Assembly: GCF_007860015.1 (NCBI RefSeq)
Contig: NZ_SJPS01000001.1
Location: forward strand, 1-64,000
From: Bythopirellula polymerisocia
Lineage (GTDB): Bacteria; Planctomycetota; Planctomycetia; Pirellulales; Lacipirellulaceae
Reading direction: 5' to 3'
DNA length: 64,000 bases
Below are positions 1-9,317 of the stretch, one piece after another. Made by a program: the position numbers and the translations under genes. Position 1 is the stretch's first letter. Every line of letters starts with the position of its first letter. The notes beneath the pieces were generated by a model. The model made no database searches, had not been told where the DNA came from, and worked only from the letters and a program-made list of their open reading frames with translations.

Positions 1-765
1 GCAAAACTCGCTTCCAGTTGCTGGTCAGGCTCTACTGGACGGGGTTCTCACCCGCAAGGTTCCGCTGAAAGGTTTCAAAGTTGTAATTTACATCTCATTC
101 CCCTTTCCCAAGCTTTGCTTGGCGCAACTGATGCAACCTCAGCTTCTTAGCACGACCGTAAAATTCCGGCGGTGGCTTGACCTCTGCAGGAAATAGCCAG
201 CGTTTTGGCCTTCTGAGCCCTACTCTTTTGTCTGCTTTACTGCCGCTAAGGCTGACGTGACCCGAATCTTGTCGCAGATCGAGCAGACGACCACGGCACG
301 GAAGCTTACTGGCGGTGTCAGGTGACGAAAGAGAGTCAATTCACGCTGGATACTCAGTGCTACTGCAATCCGTCGGATCGTTCCAAGCGCGACTTTGAAA
401 TGGCGCTGAGCCCTCGTATTGCGATCACTCTTTCAATCGGTTGCTTGTCGCGACATCACGATCGCGAACGGGAGCCAAGTGGGCATGCGATAGCGTTTTC
501 GTATCAAATTCCCACAGATGGCAGGAAGTGGATAGACCAGTCGAGGCTATGTTATTAGGCTGCGACACAGTCATGACGTCTTGTTACGATGGTGTCCCGG
601 CCCCAATTTTCTCGAGGGACAAATTCGTGCAAGAAGAACGCTGTCAAACAGCACTCACTATGCGTGGCCCGAAATTCCGTCTCCTGATCGACCGCCTGGG
701 GTTTCTGGCGACTTTTCTTGAACGGCATTGGGTACGATAGGCGTTGTTATTTCTTGCAATCGAAA
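1..765. other. Gene-poor leading region with an unassigned open stretch
   Basis: I see no convincing complete gene here. On the minus strand, positions 340 down to 95 form an uninterrupted frame of about 81 codons. It has no usable start codon, and its C-terminal half (containing FPAEVKPPPEFYGRAKK) has a protein-like composition. It could be the 3' remnant of a decayed gene, but I do not recognise it. Plus-strand open frames between 322 and 740 are short, overlap each other and look like chance reading. Confidence 0.3.
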
Positions 766-787
766 CCGACCCGTGTCGGGCATTTTT
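766..787 (+). terminator. Weak hairpin plus T-run upstream of the phosphotriesterase gene
   Basis: CCGAC at 766-770 pairs with GTCGG at 775-779 around a four-base loop, and five T follow at 783-787. The stem is short, so this is only a possible intrinsic terminator or leader hairpin. It lies 36 bases before the start codon of the next gene. Confidence 0.25.
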
Positions 788-822
788 CTCGAATCTGCTG
801 TCTTAACTTTTTGGGCTTCACT

Positions 823-2109
823 ATGTCACGAGACTTTTTATCATCACGTCGCGAGTTTCTAGAACGCGCGGCTGTCAGTACCGCTGCTCTAGCAGCATCC
901 TCACCGCTCGCGTTCGGCCAGGCCGACGCATCGGCCAACGCTGACAAACAAGCCATGACCGTGCGCGGTCCGATCTCACCGAGCAAGCTCGGCACAACGC
1001 TGATGCACGAGCATATCTACTCCAACTTTACCGGCTACTACGAACTCACCTTGCCGATGTACGACAGGGTCGACAAGGACAAATACTTTGCAACGTCGCC
1101 TGAAGCGAAGATTCAAATGAAGGACCTTGCTTACCTGAATATGGGCGGATTCATCTTCAGCAAAGACGGCTGGAATCTGGCTGAAAAACAATTGATGGAA
1201 CATGAGATCACGAGCTTTGCCGAATCCGGTGGGCACTCGATTCTGGAAGTTACACCTTGGGGCAAAGGGCAAGATGATGATTTCCATACGACGCTGCGGG
1301 AACTATCCGAGAAGACCGGCGTCAACATCATCTGCTCGACCGGTCTTTACGGTGGCGACGACCACTTCTGGTACGACGAAGCGCTCGCCATGTCCGACTC
1401 GCAATTGATAGAGACGTTTATGGGTCACGTGGAAAAAGGATTTGGAGATAGCGGCGTGCGAGCCGGTAGTCTCAAGACGGCTCCCAACGTTTGGACTGAA
1501 AACGAACAACGCGCCGCCCGCGCGGTCATCGCCGTGCAACAGAAAACGGGCTTGCCCTACACGATTCACCACGGTGCCAACATGGGGCCAAAAGAAGCCG
1601 AGGAAATGCAACAAGGTATTGTGAAGTTCGGAACAAACCCAGAGTGTACGATCCTAGCTCACGTTCAAAAATTCCTGGTGAACTACAGTCTGAAGTCGGT
1701 CGTCAAGAATCCCGAAGGTCGCATCGCGGTTGACCTAGACTTTTACAGACGGATGCTCGACCAAGGATTCATCCTCAGCTTTGATACCTTCAGCACGAAC
1801 ATGGGGCTAGAGCTATTCGAGTTTCTGTTGGAGGACAACGGTGACGTGCCCAACGCATTCGAAGGCGCCAGCGGTGACAATGATGTCGAGATGTTGGCAA
1901 TGATTTACTTTTTAATTCAAAACGGTTACTCCAAGCAGATTGTATTGAGCCAAGACTGCTACTCGAAGGTTCACCTGCGTTCCTACGGCGGGCACGGTTA
2001 CACTCGGGTTACCAATTTTGCTCTCCCACTACTGAAAAACGTCGGCGTCAGTGACGAAGCGCTGCATGACATGGTGGTCGGCAACCCTGCACGGTTACTA
2101 GCTGTGTAG
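823..2109 (+). CDS. Phosphotriesterase-family metal-dependent hydrolase, Tat-exported
   Basis: This is a 428-residue protein. The ATG at 823 is chosen because it places a twin-arginine signal (SRREFLE, residues 8-14, then an Ala-rich h-region ending at FGQ) at the N-terminus; upstream in-frame codons add unrelated sequence. The mature part starts with the PTE-family opening LGTTLMHEH, whose His-x-His (residues 62 and 64) is the first metal-binding element of the (beta/alpha)8 amidohydrolase fold. Later His residues (HHGAN, LAHVQK) and the Asp in SQDCY fit the remaining ligands. The family includes lactonases and organophosphate hydrolases, so the substrate cannot be read from sequence. Export by Tat suggests cofactor loading before translocation. 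The gene is convergent with the AraC-type gene downstream and has no operon partner. Confidence 0.85.
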   Translation: MSRDFLSSRREFLERAAVSTAALAASSPLAFGQADASANADKQAMTVRGPISPSKLGTTLMHEHIYSNFTGYYELTLPMYDRVDKDKYFATSPEAKIQMKDLAYLNMGGFIFSKDGWNLAEKQLMEHEITSFAESGGHSILEVTPWGKGQDDDFHTTLRELSEKTGVNIICSTGLYGGDDHFWYDEALAMSDSQLIETFMGHVEKGFGDSGVRAGSLKTAPNVWTENEQRAARAVIAVQQKTGLPYTIHHGANMGPKEAEEMQQGIVKFGTNPECTILAHVQKFLVNYSLKSVVKNPEGRIAVDLDFYRRMLDQGFILSFDTFSTNMGLELFEFLLEDNGDVPNAFEGASGDNDVEMLAMIYFLIQNGYSKQIVLSQDCYSKVHLRSYGGHGYTRVTNFALPLLKNVGVSDEALHDMVVGNPARLLAV

Positions 2110-2156
2110 CGGTCTGATCATCGGACGCCCGTCTCGGAATTACAAACACTGTCGAG

Positions 2157-3131
2157 CTAAGTCTTCAACCGTCGTTTCAGCGCTTCGCTGGGTGATTCGC
2201 CAAATTGCTTTCGGTAGCGTTCAGACAATCGCCCCATGTGAGTGATACCCGATTGCATCGCCGCCTTGGTGATCGCTCCTTTCAAGCGAGGAGCCGCAAA
2301 GAGGAATTGGCGAAAGCGATGCAGCCGCCGAAGCTCGAAAAAAGCCTGAGGACTCATACCGACCCAACCTTGAAAAGCACGAAACAACGTTCGTTCAGAA
2401 ACTCGCAGTAGGCTGGCCAGTTCAACGTTTGAAGGGATCGATGAGTCATCTCGTCGGAGCGTATAGGCCACCGCCTGACTCACCAACAAAAAACCAGGGG
2501 TTGCACGCTCGACCGAATCGTGGACGTGGCCCTGGCAAGCGAACCATGGTTGTAGCACCTTGCGAAGTCGTCGTAAGACCGCATCGCGACGTGACAATAG
2601 ATATAGTGAATCCGCTCGAGCAGCTTGAGTGTAGGAAGACGCGAGGGCATCCTGCTCGGTCATTCGTTTCACGTCCGCGCAGATGAGTTCCAAATCTTTG
2701 ATCGCCGCGGGATCAAAACGTTGAAGCGGGGCGACGCAATCCAGATTCCAACCTAACGCTTGAACCAAGCGATCGTCCAATTCAATGCTCATCGAGCTTG
2801 TCGACCTGCCGAGTGCGTAATGTTGCTCATTGCCGCTTTGATAAAGCAGTCCGTCATGAACGTCGATCTCTTGACCTCGCCATCGCGTTGGTCCAACGGC
2901 ATCCCGAACAAAACCAAATCCGAGCCCTCTTAAGAACGTCTCGCGAACAAGCATGGCCTGAGTTGCCGTGTGCCACTTGATCGCCACCCCAGGCAGTTGC
3001 ACGACCCGCTCTCGAAAACCAAGTCTGCCAGCGGTCAGTTGGGTGTATTCAAAATCCCAACCCTCCGACCACGAAAACAACTCGTCAATATCATCAGTTG
3101 TAGTTTGCGTCGTTTCAGACTTGAAGTCCAC
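2157..3131 (-). CDS. AraC-family transcriptional regulator
   Basis: This is a 324-residue protein. The C-terminal ~100 residues form the AraC-type double helix-turn-helix: a first HTH around LLRVSERTLFRAFQ, the connecting helix LRRLHRFRQFL, and a second HTH ending GESPSEALKRRL. The N-terminal ~210 residues would be the ligand-sensing or oligomerisation part and resemble the AraC-like regulators that carry a loosely conserved N-domain. It is a cytoplasmic DNA-binding protein with an unknown effector. It is convergent with the phosphotriesterase gene (47-base gap), so no shared promoter is implied. No gene lies directly upstream; the next confident feature in that direction is the RAYT remnant. 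Confidence 0.85.
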   Translation of the reverse strand: MDFKSETTQTTTDDIDELFSWSEGWDFEYTQLTAGRLGFRERVVQLPGVAIKWHTATQAMLVRETFLRGLGFGFVRDAVGPTRWRGQEIDVHDGLLYQSGNEQHYALGRSTSSMSIELDDRLVQALGWNLDCVAPLQRFDPAAIKDLELICADVKRMTEQDALASSYTQAARADSLYLLSRRDAVLRRLRKVLQPWFACQGHVHDSVERATPGFLLVSQAVAYTLRRDDSSIPSNVELASLLRVSERTLFRAFQGWVGMSPQAFFELRRLHRFRQFLFAAPRLKGAITKAAMQSGITHMGRLSERYRKQFGESPSEALKRRLKT

Positions 3132-4285
3132 AGGAAGAGGCCTCTCGAATCATGGAGGGAAGTGGCCCCCGAAATACTCTTGGGCGGAAAGAGTACGAAC
3201 TTCATTTTGAAGTAGATCCGTTAACCATCAGGCTCGTACCGATCTTGGGCAAGTACGAATGGCAGGAATTCATCGGGACTTTCAAATCGTCGTAGAACGG
3301 ACTGCAGTTGATCAGGTTAGGTGAACTTGGCGCTGACGGAACTCCTTGGAAAAGCGATTCGGCGTGGCTGATCTGGAAATTTCGCCATAATGGTTGCATA
3401 GTTCAAGGGGACGATTCATCTGTTCTTCGGTTCGACAATCGATTTGACAGTTCAGTTTGTGAATGACAATCGAAATCAGTTTTTTCTCACTTCAGCCGGG
3501 ATTTCCCAATTGGAATTGCCTGAAACCACTCCAGGCTCGGAACGTTGCCTATTGTAGCAGAACGCGCCCCCCCGTTTTGCACAAATAACTTGCCACAAAA
3601 ATCTTTCTTCCCAATGAAACACGACTAGCCGATTTTCGCTGGAAGATAATGCCAACGATTTCAGGAGGTAGTTGCGCCAATAGAGCCCCGCGAAGTCGTG
3701 AAACTGCCAAGTGGTGAAAGGAGCGGTGGAGACTCCTGTGAGGCCGAGCAGGCCGACGAGCCGTGGCTCAGCGACGCCTTGCTGGAGTGGGTGTTCGGGT
3801 CGACGTGGCGGGTCAAGAACTCATTGATGCGAGACACATTCAACAAACTCCCCCTTTCAGGGTTCCGGTTCGGAGGTGTGACGTTCGACGATTGTACTCC
3901 GACAAGCCGTCCTTGGTCGCGAGGAAAACCTACTTCGGTCGAATCGACCTCTTGCAGTTCGCGGATTTCCAAACTGCCCGAGGATGTACCATCCGATGTG
4001 ACTTAAGCTCTCCTCAAACTGATGCAGGTGGTGGCGACCTCTTTCGTTACGCCACCAAATCGACAACAACTAATCCCTGGCTAGCGAAGTTCACTTCGAC
4101 TACACCCTTCGGGCAAAGATTTGGTGTGTCCTTTGCACGCAACCCGTATGCCGTAACCCGCAAAAGAGTGAGACGCCAAAGCTAGTTACTGAGCTTGCCA
4201 GGACGCGGCGGCGTGGCAAACTGCCGCCAGAAACGGGGCTTGGTATGACCCGCCCTTTCCGGGGAAATTCCGGCGATTCTGCCGA
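3132..4285. other. 1.15-kb stretch without a recognisable gene
   Basis: Open frames on both strands (for example 3698-4006 and 3763-4185 plus, 3661-3972 minus) overlap each other and resemble no family I know. A run of seven C lies near 3570. Together with the transposase remnant that follows, this looks like a decayed or accessory intergenic region. The promoter of the AraC-type gene should lie in its first ~150 bases, but I see no clear -35/-10 pair. Confidence 0.4.
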
Positions 4286-4660
4286 TCAATCGGCTCGGAA
4301 GGGAAAGGGTTCCAGGCTGAGCGACGCGGCAACTCGAACCCGCCACTTCTCCCCTCCGTAGGGGGGGCACCCCGGGCGACCGCTTGGCGGAGAGCGGTCA
4401 GTTCGGCTTCGGATTCCACTCCGTTGACATGATTCGTCCAACCACGAGATTTCTCCAACGGCCCTTCCGAAAGCGAACCACCGATTCCCTGGAATAACCG
4501 GTGGCTAGCGCCAATCCGCTCAAACATTAGATCCCATTTCTTAGGTTTGACATAGCACCAGGCCGGTGCGCAGCGGATTCCATTCGACGTATCGCAGTAC
4601 TGTCCAGTAGTGCTCGTCGTCTGGGAGGGGAAACGCCTTAAAGCTGCCCTGCCATGGGAG
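4286..4660 (-). pseudogene. Decayed REP-associated tyrosine transposase (RAYT, Y1_Tnp family), frameshifted
   Basis: Pieces of one RAYT C-terminal half are read in three frames. At 4654-4541 one frame gives WQGSFKAFPLP, DDEHYWTVLRY and VEWNPLRTGLV before a stop; this matches the family block GRFKAFP...VLRYVERNPLRAGLV. At about 4530-4365 a second frame gives ERIGASHRLFQG...RGWTNHVN...ESEAELTALRQAVARG, the typical region before the C-terminus. At about 4374-4286 a third frame gives GGEKWRVRVAASLSLEP, equivalent to the family end W..RVA..LGLESTLR. The N-terminal catalytic half (HUH and Tyr) is not recognisable upstream. At least two frame changes make it non-functional. A 232-codon open frame spanning 4186-4884 mixes real and out-of-frame pieces and should not be taken as a gene. 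Confidence 0.8.
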
Positions 4661-4844
4661 AGGTACCCCCCCGCACGACGCTCTGGCCATTGTTGGGATG
4701 GGAATTTTCTAGAAAGAGGTTTGGCGAAATTAAAGTAGAATTCCCCCTTTTCTTCCTGCGATGCTTCCGCTGAAATCGCCGCAGCCATCCAAGTCGCCCT
4801 CTTTGGCATGCGCGGCGATCTGCTGGCAGCGTAGAGATGTCGCT

Positions 4845-5855
4845 TTAGTAGATCGATTCTGAGACTTTCCCGCGGAAGGTCCAATACACGATGACCGTAT
4901 AGCTAAGTACCATCGGCATGCCAATGAGTGCAATGACTAACATGATACCTAGGGTTTTTTCACTTGAAGCGGCAGTGTAGATCGTCAGGCTGTAATCGGG
5001 ATTGTTGCTGGCACTTACCAGATTAGGGAACAGGGCGACGCCTACCAAGGTAACTTGGCAAAGTATCCCGAGCGATGAGGAGAGAAAAGCCTGGCCGACT
5101 TTGCGGAGAAAGATGCAGCGAGGAATATTAGCAATCGCAAGTACATTGAGGACGACCGCTCCGATAGCCCAAGGGAAGTGCTCAAAGTTCAGCGTGGCGC
5201 GGGGTACCTTCACCAGCGTGTACATGGTCACAAGATTCCACAACACGAGATACAGCCCCCAAGCATGCCAAATCCAGCGATAAAACATTTTCTGCAAACT
5301 TCCGGCAGTTTTCAAATGTAGAAATAACCCACCGTGCAAGGCGAGCATCGCCACGGTCATGAGTCCCACCAGAATCGCGTAAGGACCCAAAAGGTCGTGA
5401 ATGCCGCCGATAAATTCGCCCCGCTCGTTCAGTGGTATTCCCAGTAGTCCATTGGCCACCGTCACGCCAAATAGGAAGCTGGCCACGAGGCTTGCCGCGA
5501 AAAAGGCAAAATCCCACAGCCTACGCCACACGGCGGACTGGACCTTGCTGCGGAACTCAAGGCTCACGGCACGAAAAATCAGGCAGAACAACAGCAGCAT
5601 GAAAGGAGTATAAAAGGCAGAGAAGATCGTCGCGTAGGCCTCGGGAAATGCGACGAAGAGCGCTCCACCGAAAGTAATCAACCAAACTTCATTGCCATCC
5701 CAGATCGGTCCGATGGAACTCATCACCAGCCGGCGCTCTTCGTCGCTGCGGGCTAAAGGATGAAGAATTCCGACGCCAAGATCGAATCCGTCTAAAATGG
5801 CATAGCCTGCAAGCAGTATTCTTAGCAGTACAAACCAAATGAGTTGGTAATCCAT
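4845..5855 (-). CDS. cydB: Cytochrome bd ubiquinol oxidase subunit II
   Basis: This 336-residue integral membrane protein begins MDYQLIWFVLLRILL and continues with the CydB hallmark ILDGFDLGVGILHP. About eight to nine hydrophobic helices follow, with the conserved block IGPIWDGNEVWLITFGGALF near residues 48-67. CydB pairs with CydA to reduce O2 to water using quinol, with high oxygen affinity and without proton pumping. The length is normal for the family. It follows cydA on the same strand after about 10 bases, the standard cydAB order, and is probably co-transcribed. Its partner carries a frameshift in this sequence, so the function of the pair is in doubt. Confidence 0.93.
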   Translation of the reverse strand: MDYQLIWFVLLRILLAGYAILDGFDLGVGILHPLARSDEERRLVMSSIGPIWDGNEVWLITFGGALFVAFPEAYATIFSAFYTPFMLLLFCLIFRAVSLEFRSKVQSAVWRRLWDFAFFAASLVASFLFGVTVANGLLGIPLNERGEFIGGIHDLLGPYAILVGLMTVAMLALHGGLFLHLKTAGSLQKMFYRWIWHAWGLYLVLWNLVTMYTLVKVPRATLNFEHFPWAIGAVVLNVLAIANIPRCIFLRKVGQAFLSSSLGILCQVTLVGVALFPNLVSASNNPDYSLTIYTAASSEKTLGIMLVIALIGMPMVLSYTVIVYWTFRGKVSESIY

Positions 5856-5864
5856 GTGAGATAC

Positions 5865-7398
5865 TCATTCCTGAGAGTCGGTCAACGAATCATGGTGCTC
5901 CATCCACGAAGAAGCAGCCGCCAAGGCGCCGCCTCGCTGCGTGGAATCACTCTCGGCAAGGACCGGTTCAGGGCCATGCGAGATCTTTTGATGAAGCACG
6001 TATATCCAGATCACAAACAACAGAATATAAATTGCCGCAAACATGATGATCGATCCTAGCACTTGACCTGCCGAAACCGCGGCCGACACACCATCGCTGG
6101 TGCGAAGCCCTTGAGATTCGTCATAAACGAACTGCCCCGCTTCATCCAGTTTTGGTGAGCCTTCTGTCGTCCTTTCGAGCGAGGGATACACTATCCAAGG
6201 TTGGCGTCCTACTTCGGCAGCAACCCACCCAGACTCGTTCCCCGCGAAGGCAGGAATCACGGCCAGCACGAAAACCCACATCAGCCAGCGTTTTTCAAAT
6301 AATCGTCCTCGCACACGCAGCCAACAGGCCAGTACGGTTGCCGCGATGAAGAACATTCCGATCGCCACCATGAGATGGTAACTATAATGACAAGGCGACT
6401 GGTGGACGATCCTCTTTCCGAAACTTATCGAGTCCGACGACCTCTTTCTCACGGTCTCCGAACAGTAGCAGTCCGATACCGCCAGGGATTGCCAAGTTCA
6501 ATCGTACGGTTTCATTTTCCACATCGGGTATGCCGAGAAGGCTGAGATCGCCCGGGCCGCTGTGAAAATGGGCTTCGAACGCAGCCAGCTTAGCGGGCTG
6601 CGTTTCGTACACATTCTGTGCCTGCTTATGCCCGCTTACGAGAATGGCCAAGCTGGAAACCGTAGCGAGAATGAGTCCGCCCGTGAACGACCGTTCGGCA
6701 AACTCGCGATGCTTACCTTTGAGCAAATACCAGGCGGAGATGCTCATCACAAAAGCTGCTCCTAGAATAAAACATCCCAGCCAAACGTGGATCAGGCGAT
6801 GTACGGTCGATGGATTGAAGACCATGGCCCAGAAGTCGGAAATTTCAGCGCGACGTATCACCTCGCCATTGATGACCCACGGCTCGCCGTCGCGCATCAT
6901 CGGCACAATCTCATGCCCGGACGGAGTCTGTTGCCAACTATTGGCGACTGTGATCCAGATGGAGCTGAATATCGAACCCAGCGAAACCATTAGAGCTGCA
7001 AAAAAATGGAACCCTGGGCTGACTTTGTCCCAGCCGAACACCAGCACGGCCAAGAAACCGGACTCAAGGAAGAATGCGAAGATTCCTTCCGCGGCGAGTG
7101 CCGATCCAAATACGTCCCCCACAAAACGCGAATAGGTGGCCCAATTCGTGCCGAATTCAAACTCCATCACGATGCCTGTCGCGACGCCGATGGCAAAGTT
7201 GAGGGCAAATATCTTTGTCCAAAACCTCGCCGCTTCTTCGTATATGGACTCTCTCGTCCGGAGGAACATTCCCTCGAGGTAGACGATTACCACTCCGAGT
7301 CCGATTGTGAGGGGAGGGAACAGATAGTGGAACATGATCGTCAGGGCAAACTGAATCCGTGACAGCAGCACAACGTCAAGTTCGGCGAATATGGACAT
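5865..7398 (-). pseudogene. cydA: Cytochrome bd ubiquinol oxidase subunit I, frameshifted
   Basis: Two overlapping frames together make one ~510-residue CydA. The first (7398 to 6382) starts [17 protein letters not shown] and holds the family landmarks: the His of [12 protein letters not shown] (heme b595 side), the FEFGTNW block, HRLIHVWLG (heme b558 His) and the GHKQAQ quinol-loop start. It ends in a stop at 6382-6384 just after PPVALS. The second frame resumes at once with [10 protein letters not shown] (the Met ligand region) and continues through GWVAAEVGRQPW to the stop at 5865. The frame change falls at about 6384-6392, where one extra or two missing bases would rejoin the frames. ATG 7398 is preferred over an in-frame TTG 30 bases upstream. 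The break may be a real mutation, a sequencing error or, less likely, recoding. Confidence 0.85.
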
Positions 7399-7446
7399 GG
7401 TTAATTGTATGAACCGCAAACGAGGCAAAGAGCTAACAAGCCATCA

Positions 7447-8526
7447 CTACATCAGTTTTCTGATCGTGCCTGGTTCTACTGGCAGATGACTTAAAGAGCT
7501 GGCTACGGCGGCAAAGCACAATTCGAGGCTTCGCAAGTTGTTCCGTGCACTGTGCGACGGTTGGCGTTTCTCTTCGATCGCGCAGAGCAGTTCGCCCATC
7601 GTTCCGTGAAAACCATCAGGGAACCAGGTTCCTGTTAGCTCGGGTGAAATGCTTCCTTCCGACGTAATCAACTCGATCTGTTGGCTGGCAAGTTTCCGCC
7701 CGGCCGAGCGGATAAGCCCACGGCTTCCCGCGATGAGTGTGCGATCCCAAGAGCCACTCGGGACGTGGCCATCGAAAACTAGAGTCGCTTGGGCGTTCTC
7801 ATATTCAATCGATGCTTGCCCCAGAAGCGCCGGTTTGATGGATTGTGAACTGGTCTTAGCTGTCGAGGCATAAACTCTCTGTGGCAATTGGTCGCCCATG
7901 ACAGTGGTCAGAAAGTCAAACCAGTGGATCGCAAAATCGTAGAGAATCAACTGTTCGACGTTCTCGAATGCAGTTCCCTTGACCCAACTGTGATCCCAAT
8001 GGACTCCGCAATGAACGCCAGCGATGTCGCCAATCATTCCGGAGTGGGCCACTTCGCGCAAGTAGCTGAAATGGGGCGCCCAGCGACCATTCTGATTGAC
8101 GGCCAGTAGCACCCCGGATTTATCCGCTAAGTCGGCGAGACGCTCTCCCTCGTCCAGATTGAGCACGAATGGCTTCTGGCTCAGGACATGTTTGCCCGCT
8201 TTAAGACAAACGGTGATAATCGCGGGCCGAATGTCAGGGTGGGTAGTGACATCGACTACTTCGATATCGGCTAGTTTCAAGGCGTCACGGTAATCCGTAA
8301 ATACCTGGGCCTCGGGATAGAATTGTTTCTTTCGTTTTTCGGCGTTCTGGCGATTTACATCACACAGCGCTGTCACCTGATAGCCAGCAGCTTGATACGC
8401 AGCCAGATGGTGCTCTGTGATGCCACCGCAGCCTATTAAAGCAATTTGAGGGGAGTACTTCTGGGGATCACGGGGAAGATACTGCAGCTTGGGAAACAAT
8501 ACTTCGGTATTTGACTTGGGGGGCAT
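7447..8526 (-). CDS. Gfo/Idh/MocA-family NAD(P)-dependent oxidoreductase
   Basis: This protein has about 359 residues. The dinucleotide-binding Rossmann fold is visible as IALIGCGGITEHHLAAYQ, followed by ALCDVN at the end of beta-2. HVLSQKPFVLN matches the EKP-type motif of the family, although the Glu is replaced by Gln. The C-terminal half is the alpha/beta substrate domain with HWDHSWVKG and YDFAIHWFDF. Members oxidise or reduce sugars, inositols or related cyclitols; the substrate is not evident. ATG 8526 is chosen; an in-frame start at 8610 would add 28 residues that do not look like a signal peptide. It follows no obvious partner and lies 48 bases upstream of the cydA start on the same strand. 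Confidence 0.8.
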   Translation of the reverse strand: MPPKSNTEVLFPKLQYLPRDPQKYSPQIALIGCGGITEHHLAAYQAAGYQVTALCDVNRQNAEKRKKQFYPEAQVFTDYRDALKLADIEVVDVTTHPDIRPAIITVCLKAGKHVLSQKPFVLNLDEGERLADLADKSGVLLAVNQNGRWAPHFSYLREVAHSGMIGDIAGVHCGVHWDHSWVKGTAFENVEQLILYDFAIHWFDFLTTVMGDQLPQRVYASTAKTSSQSIKPALLGQASIEYENAQATLVFDGHVPSGSWDRTLIAGSRGLIRSAGRKLASQQIELITSEGSISPELTGTWFPDGFHGTMGELLCAIEEKRQPSHSARNNLRSLELCFAAVASSLSHLPVEPGTIRKLM

Positions 8527-8799
8527 CGTCAAGAATTCTTTGGTAGGTGGCTGTTCACATAAGACGGCCAATAGCCTAGCAGGTTCCCCAGCCAACCGCC
8601 AATGTTTCAACGAAACCGAGGGAAATGAGACTATTGCCAGTCATTTGCCATACCAATTTGCCCTAGACGCGACCCTTGTAATTCTCTTGTTAAGTGCTAC
8701 TTTGAGAGAGTACGAATCTGAATTTTTACCCGACACTTGTGCCCATGCTTCAAGGCTCCGCAAGGTTGGCGTCACCATATTCTGCTAGAGTGTTGATCA

Positions 8800-9177
8800 A
8801 TGGCCAAATCAAGTGAAAACAAACGAATCTTGCTCGTAGACGATGATGCCGAAATCATTGAATCTCTGCGATTGGCTCTGGAAGCCCATGACTACGAAGT
8901 CATTATTGCCCGAGACGGCAATCAGGGTCTTGCCCTGATCGAGCGCGAATCGCCCGACTTGATTATCCTTGACATGATGATGCCCAAGCGAAGTGGGTTC
9001 TTGGTACTGGAACGTCTCAAGCGCATGGGTGACAAGCGGCATCGCATCATCATGATCACGGCCAACGAAGGAGCCCGCCACAAAGCCTATGCTGAGATGC
9101 TCGGCGTTGATGATTATGTCCGTAAGCCTTTTCCCATGGATCGCCTGATCCAAAGTGTGGATCGCCTGCTCGCCTAA
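8800..9177 (+). CDS. Stand-alone response regulator receiver domain protein
   Basis: This 125-residue protein consists only of a CheY-like receiver domain. The acidic pocket LLVDDD (residues 11-16), the phosphoryl-acceptor Asp58 in LIILDMMMP, the switch Thr87 in IIMITAN and Lys109 in YVRKPF are all present, so phosphorylation should be possible. No output domain is fused, so it probably acts by protein-protein contact, like CheY or Spo0F-type relay proteins. No histidine kinase is adjacent; the nearest is at 12289. A strong inverted repeat follows directly after its stop codon and probably ends transcription. Confidence 0.9.
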   Translation: MAKSSENKRILLVDDDAEIIESLRLALEAHDYEVIIARDGNQGLALIERESPDLIILDMMMPKRSGFLVLERLKRMGDKRHRIIMITANEGARHKAYAEMLGVDDYVRKPFPMDRLIQSVDRLLA

Positions 9178-9190
9178 GAGGAAATTGGGG

Positions 9191-9253
9191 AATGCAGGAA
9201 TGGGGGAATAGTGAGGGAAAGATACCAAACAAAAATTCCCCCATTCCTGCATT
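9191..9253 (+). terminator. Perfect 19-bp inverted repeat after the receiver gene
   Basis: AATGCAGGAATGGGGGAAT at 9191-9209 is exactly complementary to 9235-9253, separated by 25 bases. It starts 14 bases after the stop codon of the receiver gene and lies 65 bases before the next start. There is no clear U-tract after the right arm, so a classical intrinsic terminator is only one reading. A mobile palindrome or a binding site is also possible. Confidence 0.6.
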
Positions 9254-9317
9254 TCTTCCGTTACTTCAACCGATCGCTAACGCGATGCGGCTAGTTTATG
9301 TTCTATGAGGCCTCCCC

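Noticed and set aside
3698-4185. Overlapping plus-strand open frames that could be small genes
   Set aside because: They overlap in different frames, lack ribosome binding sites and have no recognisable domain; composition looks like chance reading in a decayed region.
4186-4884. A single 232-codon gene on the minus strand
   Set aside because: Only its middle part matches RAYT proteins, and the flanking conserved pieces lie in other frames, so it is a pseudogene read through frameshifts.
5865-6452. A separate small membrane-protein gene next to cydA
   Set aside because: Its sequence continues CydA exactly where the other frame stops, including the conserved GWVAAEVGRQPW, so it is the second half of one gene.
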